DNA from: [Flexibacter] sp. ATCC 35208
GTDB taxonomy: Bacteria; Bacteroidota; Bacteroidia; Chitinophagales; Chitinophagaceae
NCBI RefSeq assembly: GCF_001975825.1
Contig: NZ_MTKN01000001.1
Coordinates: forward strand, 93,559-157,558
DNA length: 64,000 nucleotides
Direction of reading: 5' to 3'
Shown here: positions 52,340-60,151 of the stretch, piece by piece
Numbering within the stretch: the stretch's first letter is position 1
How the letters are laid out: the number at the start of each line of letters is the position of its first letter
Notes under the pieces: generated by a model
The model's input: the letters and a program-made list of their open reading frames with translations, nothing else
Told to the model about the DNA's origin: nothing
The model's database searches: none
Program-made: the position numbers and the translations under genes

Positions 52340-52855
52340 ATGCCAGCAGAATTGAAATTCAATGAACATAGTGAAGAAGTACAGGAGATCATCGGGAGGG
52401 TGCCTTCCTGGGTGATCAGGAGGGGGATTACGGCGATTGCATTTGGAGTGTTGATCGTACTGGCAGGAGGTGCATTCATCCGGTTGCCGGATACGATTCC
52501 ATCCAGTGTGTGGCTGACCCGGAGAGTCACAGGCGGCGATACCACTTATCTTGTAAAGGCCCTGATCAGCAGGTACAAATCCGGGAAGGTGCAACCGGGG
52601 CAGGAGGTATTGCTGAAATTTGCCGAATATCCATTTGAGGAATATGGATCTCTGAAGGCGAGGGTTACTACTATCAAGGCGCAGGACAGCGTTTATATGG
52701 CTGATCTGCGGCTGGAAAAGGGATTGTATACTACCCGCAGGCAGTGGTTAGACTACCGGGGGGAGATGGAAGGTGTGGGAGAAATAATGGTGGATGAAAA
52801 GAGTGTATTACAGCGGATCTTTGATAATATAATCCGGAGGTGGAGAACCAGGTAG
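52340..52855 (+). CDS. Truncated HlyD-like membrane fusion protein ('mini-MFP')
   Basis: A 171-residue protein. The N-terminus (FNEHSEEVQEIIGRVPSWVI, then one hydrophobic helix, AIAFGVLIVLAGGAFIRLPDT) matches the start of Bacteroidota bacteriocin-exporter HlyD partners, and residues 85-171 (PGQEVLLKFAEYPFEEYG, RLEKGLYTTRRQWLDYRGEM, ILEKS-like VDEKSVLQRIFDNI) match their C-terminal barrel. The lipoyl and coiled-coil hairpin region of about 250 residues that normally reaches the outer-membrane channel is missing, with the frame intact. It may be a functional reduced adaptor, pairing with the receptor-like barrel protein, or the product of an internal deletion. It ends tail-to-tail with the beta-lactamase gene. 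Confidence 0.75.
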   Translation: MPAELKFNEHSEEVQEIIGRVPSWVIRRGITAIAFGVLIVLAGGAFIRLPDTIPSSVWLTRRVTGGDTTYLVKALISRYKSGKVQPGQEVLLKFAEYPFEEYGSLKARVTTIKAQDSVYMADLRLEKGLYTTRRQWLDYRGEMEGVGEIMVDEKSVLQRIFDNIIRRWRTR

Positions 52856-52858
52856 TGA

Positions 52859-53743
52859 TTACCTGGTCCAGTGATCAAATATTGCTTTGGAAATTTGGGC
52901 GATCCAGGCTTCTCTTTCAGCATCACTTCCTTTTGAATCGGATACGAATACTGTCAGTATCAGGTGTTTCCCATTTGGTAAGATAATGATACCACTATCA
53001 TTTGTGGCAGCAGTGAATCCATTATGTGTGCCGGAGGTGCCGGTTTTATGAGCCACTATTGTGCCTTTGGGCAATAGCCCTTTGATGCGGTTTGCGCCCG
53101 GGTAAGATCCGGCTAAATCTTTCCAGAGGGTATTGTATGATGCGCTGGACAATACTTTATTTTGGAGGTAGATCTTATATAATTGGGTGATACCTATTGG
53201 CGTTGCCCAGTTACGATATTGGGTGGTATCATTGCTTTGTTGTTCCTTTTCGGTGGTGGCGATGTTGATACCTTTTACACCGAGGCTTTTAATGTAAGCG
53301 TTTGTTTTCTTAGTTCCTCCTAATAAGCGCAGCAATACATCGCAGGCTGTGCCATCGCTCTCCATGATATTGTACCTGGATATTTCCCTGAGGGTCATGC
53401 TCACACCGCCATTTGGATGTGCATCACGGATAGGGCTATGTCCTATGGGCATAATGTCGTCTTTGGTAATGAGGATCTTTTCATCCAGTTTATATTTCCC
53501 GATATCTACCTGATGCAGGATGGCCAGGGAGATGGGGAACTTATACACGCTTTGCATAGGATAATGATCATTGCCTCTGTAAGTAAGAGTATCACCGGTT
53601 TCCAGCAATAAGGCAGCTACGCCGATATGTGCATTGGAATGTGTGGCGATAGAATCGATCGTTTTCCGGAGAGCGGTAGTTTGTGCGTGAACGGTAGCAG
53701 ACAGGCATGCAAGTAATATAACAATGGCGGTCTTTCGTGGCAT
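52859..53743 (-). CDS. Class A beta-lactamase (subclass A2-like)
   Basis: About 294 residues with signal peptide (AIVILLACLSATVHAQ). All active-site motifs are visible: SVYK (Ser70-x-x-Lys73), SDG in MESDGTACD (the SDN loop position, Gly instead of Asn), Glu166 in ATTEKEQQ with the distinctive QYRNW, and KTG in AHKTGTSG. The pattern around the omega loop matches the PER/VEB/CfxA-like Bacteroidota group. It starts 10 nt after doxX (minus strand) and is 3 nt from the end of the RiPP operon. The ATG at 53743 is preferred to one at 53773. Confidence 0.92.
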   Translation of the reverse strand: MPRKTAIVILLACLSATVHAQTTALRKTIDSIATHSNAHIGVAALLLETGDTLTYRGNDHYPMQSVYKFPISLAILHQVDIGKYKLDEKILITKDDIMPIGHSPIRDAHPNGGVSMTLREISRYNIMESDGTACDVLLRLLGGTKKTNAYIKSLGVKGINIATTEKEQQSNDTTQYRNWATPIGITQLYKIYLQNKVLSSASYNTLWKDLAGSYPGANRIKGLLPKGTIVAHKTGTSGTHNGFTAATNDSGIIILPNGKHLILTVFVSDSKGSDAEREAWIAQISKAIFDHWTR

Positions 53744-53753
53744 ATAATTTTTA

Positions 53754-54131
53754 TTACCTTGAAGATACACCAAATATTTTATGATAGGTGAAATAGCTGA
53801 TCGCTAAAATCAGCATGACAAATATAGGGAAGAAGGTCTGGCCGTTGGAAAGACCGTCTACTGCGGCATGGGAAACTGCTGCGCTGATCAGGTTAAAAGT
53901 AAAGCCGGCATATGCCCATTCTTTGATCCTGCCTTTGAAGAAGGGGAGAATTAATACCAGCGCTCCCGTTACTTTGAAGATGGTGAGGAGTACCCGGAAA
54001 TATTCAGGATAGCCCAGATGTACAAACCCTTCTTTGGCTAATTGAGAATTGCCATAGATGGCAGGCATCACGCCTTCGAAGAGGAAGAAGATAGAGGTGG
54101 TAACCCAGTAAATGATCTTAGTCGTTTTCAT
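53754..54131 (-). CDS. DoxX-like membrane protein
   Basis: A 125-residue membrane protein with four hydrophobic helices: IIYWVTTSIFFLFEGVMPAI, YFRVLLTIFKVTGALVLILP, WAYAGFTFNLISAAVSHAA and IFVMLILAISYFTYHKIF. This is the DoxX/DoxX-like fold, of unclear function (respiration- or stress-linked). It is the first gene of a two-gene unit with the beta-lactamase and is preceded by a palindromic operator. The open frame extends upstream to 54353 but would overlap the operator. Confidence 0.85.
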   Translation of the reverse strand: MKTTKIIYWVTTSIFFLFEGVMPAIYGNSQLAKEGFVHLGYPEYFRVLLTIFKVTGALVLILPFFKGRIKEWAYAGFTFNLISAAVSHAAVDGLSNGQTFFPIFVMLILAISYFTYHKIFGVSSR

Positions 54132-54139
54132 ATAGTATA

Positions 54140-54155
54140 ATTTACAATTGTAAAT
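54140..54155. promoter_or_regulatory. 16-bp palindrome, BlaI/CopY-type operator upstream of doxX-bla
   Basis: ATTTACAATTGTAAAT contains TACA-AT-TGTA, the core recognised by BlaI/MecI/CopY-family winged-helix repressors. It lies nine nt from the doxX start codon, where a bound repressor would block transcription. No such repressor gene is present in this window; HxlR- or MarR-type regulators are alternatives. Confidence 0.5.
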
Positions 54156-54338
54156 ATAGATTTGTTCACAGAAAATTGTGAGGGGGGAGTACGTCAATAA
54201 AGGGGGAAATTGCGACTGAAGGGGAAAAGAGGATAAGAGGATAAGAGATGATGTTTGATACATCAGACAGTAATTTGATTGATTTGGTTCGGTCATACGA
54301 TTCAGAAGAGTCAGCATCATTTTCTCGTACCAATTAAA

Positions 54339-54346
54339 TAGCTTTG
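54339..54346 (+). promoter_or_regulatory. -7 box directly in front of rsmE
   Basis: TAGCTTTG is a perfect TAnnTTTG box ending 6 nt before the rsmE ATG. If used, transcription would start at or next to the start codon (leaderless mRNA). Confidence 0.35.
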
Positions 54347-54351
54347 CACCC

Positions 54352-55053
54352 ATGTTTTACGCAAAAGAACTGCTGCCATCTGCAGCCACTTACACAATGG
54401 ATGAACCTGGTTCCAAGTATTGCATCATGGTATTGCGCCATACAGCAGGGGATGAGGTGATTTTGACCGATGGAAAAGGGGGACGGTACCAGGGGGTGAT
54501 TACGGACGATAACCGCAAGAAATGTGTCATAACCATCTCCCAATACACCCTGATGCCAGCGGTGGCTGCGCCTGTAAGAATAGCGATTGCGTTTACAAAG
54601 AATACTTCCCGTATCGAGTGGTTCCTGGAAAAGGCCACAGAGATTGGTATACAATCTATTATCCCGCTGATCAGTCATCGTTCTGAAAAGGAGAAATTCC
54701 GGGCAGACAGGCTGGAAAACATCCTTGTTTCTGCCATGCTGCAATCCCAGCAATATTATTTACCGGAACTGACTACGCCAGCCAATTTTGATAAACTGGT
54801 GAATGAGCCGCCTTCTGAGCAATTATTCATCGCGCATTGTCTGCCAGAACAAAAACAACATCTCTGGCAAGCTATGGAAAAAGGGAAAGATTCGCTGTTG
54901 CTGATCGGGCCAGAAGGCGATTTTACGCCTGAAGAAATTTCACTGGCCCTGGGTAAGGGTTTTAAACCTGTGTCACTGGGTGAAACCAGATTGCGTACGG
55001 AGACTGCGGGTGTGGTGGGGTGCACCATGATGAATGCGGTGAATGTTGGATAA
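54352..55053 (+). CDS. rsmE: 16S rRNA (uracil-1498-N3)-methyltransferase RsmE
   Basis: A 233-residue SPOUT methyltransferase that modifies U1498 of 16S rRNA. The N-terminal PUA-like part ends near residue 70; the SPOUT knot shows KNTSRIEWFLEKATEIGI, LLLIGPEGDFTPEE and the C-terminal LGETRLRTETAGV with its conserved LRxETA knot. Standard length. It is divergent from doxX-bla and precedes the ECF sigma gene. Confidence 0.95.
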   Translation: MFYAKELLPSAATYTMDEPGSKYCIMVLRHTAGDEVILTDGKGGRYQGVITDDNRKKCVITISQYTLMPAVAAPVRIAIAFTKNTSRIEWFLEKATEIGIQSIIPLISHRSEKEKFRADRLENILVSAMLQSQQYYLPELTTPANFDKLVNEPPSEQLFIAHCLPEQKQHLWQAMEKGKDSLLLIGPEGDFTPEEISLALGKGFKPVSLGETRLRTETAGVVGCTMMNAVNVG

Positions 55054-55107
55054 AAGAAAAAATAATTGTAGATTACACACTTATAATATATACTTTATAA
55101 GTACCAC

Positions 55108-55671
55108 GTGAAAAATGCGCATCTTCATCAGGATTCCGATTTATGGAATTTGATAAAAGCGGATTCTATTCCGGCTTTTAATGAAGTATACTCCCGCTAC
55201 TGGGAGGTGCTGTTCCGTATGGCTTACAAACGTCTTCCTTCGAAGGAAATCGCCGAAGAAATTGTACAGGATACATTTATTATTCTCTGGGAGAAGCGGC
55301 ATTCCATTGAAGTTACGACTTTAAAAAGTTATCTCTTCGCTATTACCCGTTACGCTATTTTCCATTATCATGCCCGTCAGGAAACCATTCGCACGCGTAT
55401 GCAGGAAATGGCTGCCATGACGCAGTCGGCACCCGATATAGAAGCGATTGTGAATGCCCGCTTACTGTTGCAACTGGTGGATACCATTGCGGCAGAACTG
55501 CCTGAAAAAAGCCGCCTGGTTTTTGCGGATAATAAACTGAAAGATCATGCGCTCTCTGAATCTGCCCAATCATTTAATATCTCCGTCAAAACTGCTGAGG
55601 GGCATCTGACCCGTGCACTGAAAACAGTGCGGTTAAAACTGGGTACTTTGTACACTACTTTATTTATGTGA
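55108..55671 (+). CDS. ECF RNA polymerase sigma factor (FecI-like)
   Basis: A 187-residue sigma-70 region 2/4 protein. Region 2: FNEVYSRYWEVLFRMAYKRL and EIAEEIVQDTFIILWEKR; region 4: LPEKSRLVFADNKLKDHALSE with the helix-turn-helix SESAQSFNISVKTAEGHL. It belongs to the Bacteroidota ECF group paired with FecR, whose gene follows. Start codon is GTG at 55108. It should direct transcription of the downstream SusC/SusD/GH127 genes upon substrate signalling. Confidence 0.92.
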   Translation: MKNAHLHQDSDLWNLIKADSIPAFNEVYSRYWEVLFRMAYKRLPSKEIAEEIVQDTFIILWEKRHSIEVTTLKSYLFAITRYAIFHYHARQETIRTRMQEMAAMTQSAPDIEAIVNARLLLQLVDTIAAELPEKSRLVFADNKLKDHALSESAQSFNISVKTAEGHLTRALKTVRLKLGTLYTTLFM

Positions 55672-55738
55672 AATTTTTTTTCGTCGGACCAAGGGTAAAC
55701 CTTTTGAAATATACTCTACCTATAAAAGGGCAATTCCC

Positions 55739-56656
55739 ATGTCAAAAGAAAACATTCAGGAACTAGCTGAAAAATGGCTCAATGGCACTGCTACCCCTGC
55801 TGAAATACAGCGTTTGCAGGAGTGGTACCAGGCCCGGGAAGCCATGCCCACGCCAGTACCGGATGCACAGATGGGGGTACGGATCAGGGAGGGGATTCAA
55901 ATTGGTTCCCGAAGAAAATCTTTTACATGGGTAAGCATCGCTGCTGCGGTGTTGCTATTGTTTGCCGCTGGCTATCATTATTATAAAAAACCAGTTACCA
56001 GGCAAATGGCTGTTTATGTTCCCCGCGAACACCAAAATCGATTATTGTTGCCAGATAGCTCTGAAGTATGGCTCAATGCAGATAGTAAACTTACGTATAA
56101 CGAAACTGACAATAAAAGAGAAGTAACACTGGAAGGCGAGGCCTTCTTCAATATCAAACAGGCTGCAGGCCGCCCTTTCGTCGTAAAAGCTGGCCCCTGT
56201 ACCGCCACAGTTTTAGGGACATCTTTCAACGTTAAAGCTTACAAAAATGATCCTAAAGTCCTCATCACCGTCGCCACCGGCAAAGTACAGGTAGAAGATC
56301 AACATCAGCAATTGAAAGTGCTCACTGCCAACAAACAGATTGCGCTGGAACCAATCACAGGAGCGATCAGGGAAAAACAGGTAAACGCAGTCGTATATAA
56401 AGCCTGGATAGACGGCAGCTTTGAAGTCAACAATGAAACTTTTGAAGAAGTCGCCCATCGCTTAAGCCGGAAGTATGATGTCGATGTTCACTTTGAAAAT
56501 CCGGCACTTGCGCACTGTACTTTCCTGGCCAGTTTTGACCAGGCAGCCAATCTGCCATTCATTTTATCCATGTTGTGTAAGATTAACAATTCCACATTTA
56601 GCATCAGTGAAGATAAGAGGGAGGTAACTATTTCAGGTAGTGGCTGTAGTAATTAA
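55739..56656 (+). CDS. FecR-family anti-sigma factor / signal transducer
   Basis: A 305-residue inner-membrane protein. The N-terminal cytosolic domain (WLNGTATPAEIQRLQEWYQA) binds the sigma factor; one transmembrane helix at about 61-80 (SFTWVSIAAAVLLLFAAGYH) is followed by the periplasmic FecR domain with LPDSSEVWLNADSKLTYNE and FVVKAGPCTATVLGTSFNVKAY, and the C-terminal DUF4974-like part (LSRKYDVDVHFENPALA). It receives the signal from the STN domain of the SusC protein next to it. Confidence 0.92.
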   Translation: MSKENIQELAEKWLNGTATPAEIQRLQEWYQAREAMPTPVPDAQMGVRIREGIQIGSRRKSFTWVSIAAAVLLLFAAGYHYYKKPVTRQMAVYVPREHQNRLLLPDSSEVWLNADSKLTYNETDNKREVTLEGEAFFNIKQAAGRPFVVKAGPCTATVLGTSFNVKAYKNDPKVLITVATGKVQVEDQHQQLKVLTANKQIALEPITGAIREKQVNAVVYKAWIDGSFEVNNETFEEVAHRLSRKYDVDVHFENPALAHCTFLASFDQAANLPFILSMLCKINNSTFSISEDKREVTISGSGCSN

Positions 56657-56832
56657 GGATAGTTTTTTTATTGATTAAATATTCCCGTTATGAAATTTAT
56701 CAGCATGCCCGCCGGTGATTCTTCATGATAGAAAGAACATAGCGCTTTCAGCATCCACGGTCTGCAAACTTCAGATGCCTCAGCGCTACGGCATTGTACT
56801 TCTATTTCATCATACAAAATGCATTTAAAGAT
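56657..56832. other. fecR-susC spacer
   Basis: About 175 nt with no clear TAnnTTTG box; the ECF sigma-dependent promoter of the susC operon is expected here. The open frame of susC extends back to 56794 only. Confidence 0.35.
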
Positions 56833-59800
56833 ATGAAATACTGCGGTATTTTAAGCGGGGTTCCTATTCCCTTATACGAACGTTTTCAACCGTTATTAAA
56901 GATCATGCGCTTCCTGTTCCTGGTCATACTGGTTTTATGTACAACGACGCTGCTGTTGGTAGCCCGCGATGGCCGCGGGCAGGACCTGAGCGCCATCAGA
57001 CTCCATCTGGATATCCATGACGCCAAACTGAATAAAGTACTAAAACAAATTGAACGCAACACTGAACTGCTTTTTATCATTGACGGCACTGTAGCCCAGC
57101 AGGCGTCGGTTCCATCACTGGAAGATAAAGAACGCTCTCTCAAAGAGATCCTGGATGCAGTACTGGCGCCAAACGATCTTGCTTATATACAGGATGGACA
57201 TTACATCATTATTAAAAAATCTATTCCTGCTGTTTTTGTAAAGCCTATTTCTGGTGTGGTGACAGATGAAAAGGGAGAGCCGTTGCCAGGTGTGAGTATC
57301 TCTGTTAAAGGATCTCATGCGGGTACGATCTCTAATGAGAAAGGTGTTTTCTCTTTGAATAGTTCTACTGACAATGATACACTGGTCATCAGTTATGTAG
57401 GTTATAAAACACAGGAAGTTCCGGTGAAAGGTACCAGTCAGCTCACGATCAGATTGGCACTGAGTGAAAACTCCCTGCAGGATGTAGTGGTAATTGGGTA
57501 TGGTAGTCAGCGTAAAGGCGATCTGACCAGTTCCGTTGCTACTGTGAAATCTGAAAGTTTTGTAAAGGGAAATGTACTCGATGCGGGACAGTTATTACAA
57601 GGTAAAGTAGCCGGTCTTTCTGTATCTGCACCAAGTGGCGATCCTACCAGTGGTACACAGATCTTATTAAGAGGTAATACCACATTGTTAGGTGCGAATA
57701 GTAGTCCGCTTATACTGATCGATGGTATACCTGGTGATCTGAAAACAGTGGCGCCGGAAGATATAGAATCTATGGATGTACTGAAAGATGGTTCAGCAGC
57801 GGCGATATATGGTACACGTGGAACGAACGGTGTGATCATTGTAACCACCAGAAGGCCAGGTGGTGCGTATACCAACACCGTAGATTATAGTGGTTATGTG
57901 GGTACACAGACGGTGGCCCGTAAAATGGATATGCTGACAGCTGCAGATTACCGTCAACAGATAGCAGATGGTACGCGTGATAAATCATGGGATCTGGGGT
58001 CCAGTACGGACTGGCAGAAAGCGATTACACAGACCCCGATCACGCATGTGCATAACCTGACATTCCGTGGTGGTAACAGCAAGACGAATTACCTCGCGAA
58101 TGTGAACTATCGTTCATTGGAAGGGATTATGAAAAAGTCTGACAACAATACTTTTACAGGTAGAGTGGATATCAATCATAGCATGCTGGACGATAAGCTG
58201 CGCATCAATGTAGGTTTATTGAATTCAAATAATAAGTTCACCACTACAGGTGATGGCATTAGTTTTAACGGGTATACCTACAGACAGGCATTGATAAGGA
58301 ATCCGACATCTCCAATATACGACTCAACAGGTAAGTGGTTTGAACAGACAGGTTTGTTCAACTATGAAAATCCTTTGTCAAGATTGTATGAGAGCAGTGG
58401 AGAAAACACTTCACAGAATACGCGTATGAACAGTACCATCACGTTGTTGCCAATAGAGGGATTGAAACTGTCAGCGTTGTTTTCTTATACCCGTTACAAT
58501 GAAGAGCGTGGTTATTCAGAGACCAAGCAACACATATCAACCTTGCGTGATGGCAGGAATGGATATGCTTCAGTAGGTTCATTACAGAATGTGCAGCGAT
58601 TGATGGAACTAACGGCGCAGTATAATAAGAATATCGGCAAGCATAAATTCAGTGTGATGGGTGGGTATAGTTACCAGGAAACAGACTACCGGAATTCTTA
58701 TATGCAGAACTGGGATTTTCCGACAGATCGTTTTTCATATAATGACATTGGTATAGGGTATGCCTTGAAACAAGGGCTGGCTGTGCAATTTAGTGAGAAG
58801 TCAGAAACCAACCTGATAGGTTTCTTTGGTCGTACGACTTATAGTTATGATGATAAATATTTATTGCTGGCTTCACTGAGACATGAGGCAGCGAGTCAGT
58901 TGTATGGAACGAAGCAGCCATGGGGTAATTTTCCGGCGGTATCATTTGGTTGGAGAGTAAGCAATGAGCCATTTATGAAAGGCATCAGCTGGCTCACAGA
59001 CCTGAAGCTTCGTGCGGGTTATGGGGTGACGGGTACACAGCCTACAGATCTGTTTCTGGGTGTGGGTATCCTGAGTTATGGCGATTATGTGTATAACAAT
59101 GGGGTATGGATACAGACACTGGGTCCTTCACAGAATCCGAATGATAAACTGCGTTGGGAAGAGAAGCATGAATCCAACTTTGGAGTAGACTATACATTGT
59201 TCAATGGCCGGGTGAGTGGGAATGTGGATTATTATATCAGGAGGATCAATGGTTTGCTGTATGATTATGCGGTGCCTAGTCCTCCGAACTTGTATAGCAG
59301 CACCCGTGCGAATGTGGGTAAGATGGAAAACAAAGGGCTGGAAGTAATGGTGAATATCATTCCGGTGAAGACGAAAGATTTTGAATGGAGTACGAGTCTG
59401 ATGTTCTCAACCAATACGAACAAACTGATCACACTTTCCAATGAGTTGTACCAGGCGAGTGTGGATTACATCACCACGGGTAGTACGGGAGAGCCGATTC
59501 AGACATTTACCAATATTGTGAGAGTGGGTCGTAATATCGGCGACTTCTATGGTTTTAAAGTAGTAGATATATCAAATGATGGAAAGTGGATCTATGAAGG
59601 TCGTGATGGGAAGCCGGTAGATTATGCTTCATATCAACATGCATTTGAAGATAAGCGGGTATTGGGGAATGGTTTGCCAAGGTATTATGGAGGGTGGAAT
59701 AATACATTCCGCTATAAGAGTTTTGATCTGAGTGTGACCATGCGTGGGGCGTTCAAGTACCAGATACTGAACTTTCAGCGCATGTATTATGAGAACACGG

Positions 59801-60141
59801 GGTTGCAGCAGTACAATCGTCTGAAATCAGCGTATGACAAGGTAATGGGCAAGGCAGTATTGAGTACGGATATGCCATTGGAGTTCAATAGTAACTATGT
59901 GGAAAACGGAGATTTCTGGAAGATAGATAACATCACTTTAGGCTATAATTTCAATCACATTCAGAGTAAGTACATCCATGGGGCGAGGGTATATGTATCC
60001 ACACTGAACACGCTGACACTCACAGGTTACAAAGGGATAGATCCGGAAGTGAACAGGCTGGGACTGGCGCCGGGCGTGGATGACAGGGATAAGTATCCTT
60101 CTGTAAGAACATTTACTGTAGGTGTGAATCTGAATTTTTAA
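56833..60141 (+). CDS. SusC-type TonB-dependent receptor with N-terminal STN signalling domain
   Basis: About 1102 residues from the ATG at 56833. After an N-terminal signal peptide-like stretch (hydrophobic MRFLFLVILVLCTTTLLLVA), residues about 55-130 form the STN domain (DIHDAKLNKVLKQIERNTELLFI, RSLKEILDAVL) which contacts FecR; then carboxypeptidase-like (ISGVVTDEKGEPLPGVSISV), TonB box (LQDVVVIGYGSQRKGD), plug (LIDGIPGDL, DGSAAAIYGTRGTNGV) and barrel ending NLNF. Start choice is uncertain: 56794, 56833 and 56905 are in frame. It should both import a glycan and signal its presence to the sigma/FecR pair upstream. Confidence 0.93.
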   Translation: MKYCGILSGVPIPLYERFQPLLKIMRFLFLVILVLCTTTLLLVARDGRGQDLSAIRLHLDIHDAKLNKVLKQIERNTELLFIIDGTVAQQASVPSLEDKERSLKEILDAVLAPNDLAYIQDGHYIIIKKSIPAVFVKPISGVVTDEKGEPLPGVSISVKGSHAGTISNEKGVFSLNSSTDNDTLVISYVGYKTQEVPVKGTSQLTIRLALSENSLQDVVVIGYGSQRKGDLTSSVATVKSESFVKGNVLDAGQLLQGKVAGLSVSAPSGDPTSGTQILLRGNTTLLGANSSPLILIDGIPGDLKTVAPEDIESMDVLKDGSAAAIYGTRGTNGVIIVTTRRPGGAYTNTVDYSGYVGTQTVARKMDMLTAADYRQQIADGTRDKSWDLGSSTDWQKAITQTPITHVHNLTFRGGNSKTNYLANVNYRSLEGIMKKSDNNTFTGRVDINHSMLDDKLRINVGLLNSNNKFTTTGDGISFNGYTYRQALIRNPTSPIYDSTGKWFEQTGLFNYENPLSRLYESSGENTSQNTRMNSTITLLPIEGLKLSALFSYTRYNEERGYSETKQHISTLRDGRNGYASVGSLQNVQRLMELTAQYNKNIGKHKFSVMGGYSYQETDYRNSYMQNWDFPTDRFSYNDIGIGYALKQGLAVQFSEKSETNLIGFFGRTTYSYDDKYLLLASLRHEAASQLYGTKQPWGNFPAVSFGWRVSNEPFMKGISWLTDLKLRAGYGVTGTQPTDLFLGVGILSYGDYVYNNGVWIQTLGPSQNPNDKLRWEEKHESNFGVDYTLFNGRVSGNVDYYIRRINGLLYDYAVPSPPNLYSSTRANVGKMENKGLEVMVNIIPVKTKDFEWSTSLMFSTNTNKLITLSNELYQASVDYITTGSTGEPIQTFTNIVRVGRNIGDFYGFKVVDISNDGKWIYEGRDGKPVDYASYQHAFEDKRVLGNGLPRYYGGWNNTFRYKSFDLSVTMRGAFKYQILNFQRMYYENTGLQQYNRLKSAYDKVMGKAVLSTDMPLEFNSNYVENGDFWKIDNITLGYNFNHIQSKYIHGARVYVSTLNTLTLTGYKGIDPEVNRLGLAPGVDDRDKYPSVRTFTVGVNLNF

Positions 60142-60151
60142 AACCAAAGCA

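Noticed and set aside
54132..54353. N-terminal extension of the DoxX frame
   Set aside because: It would run across the palindromic operator and overlap the rsmE start; family members begin at the ATG at 54131.
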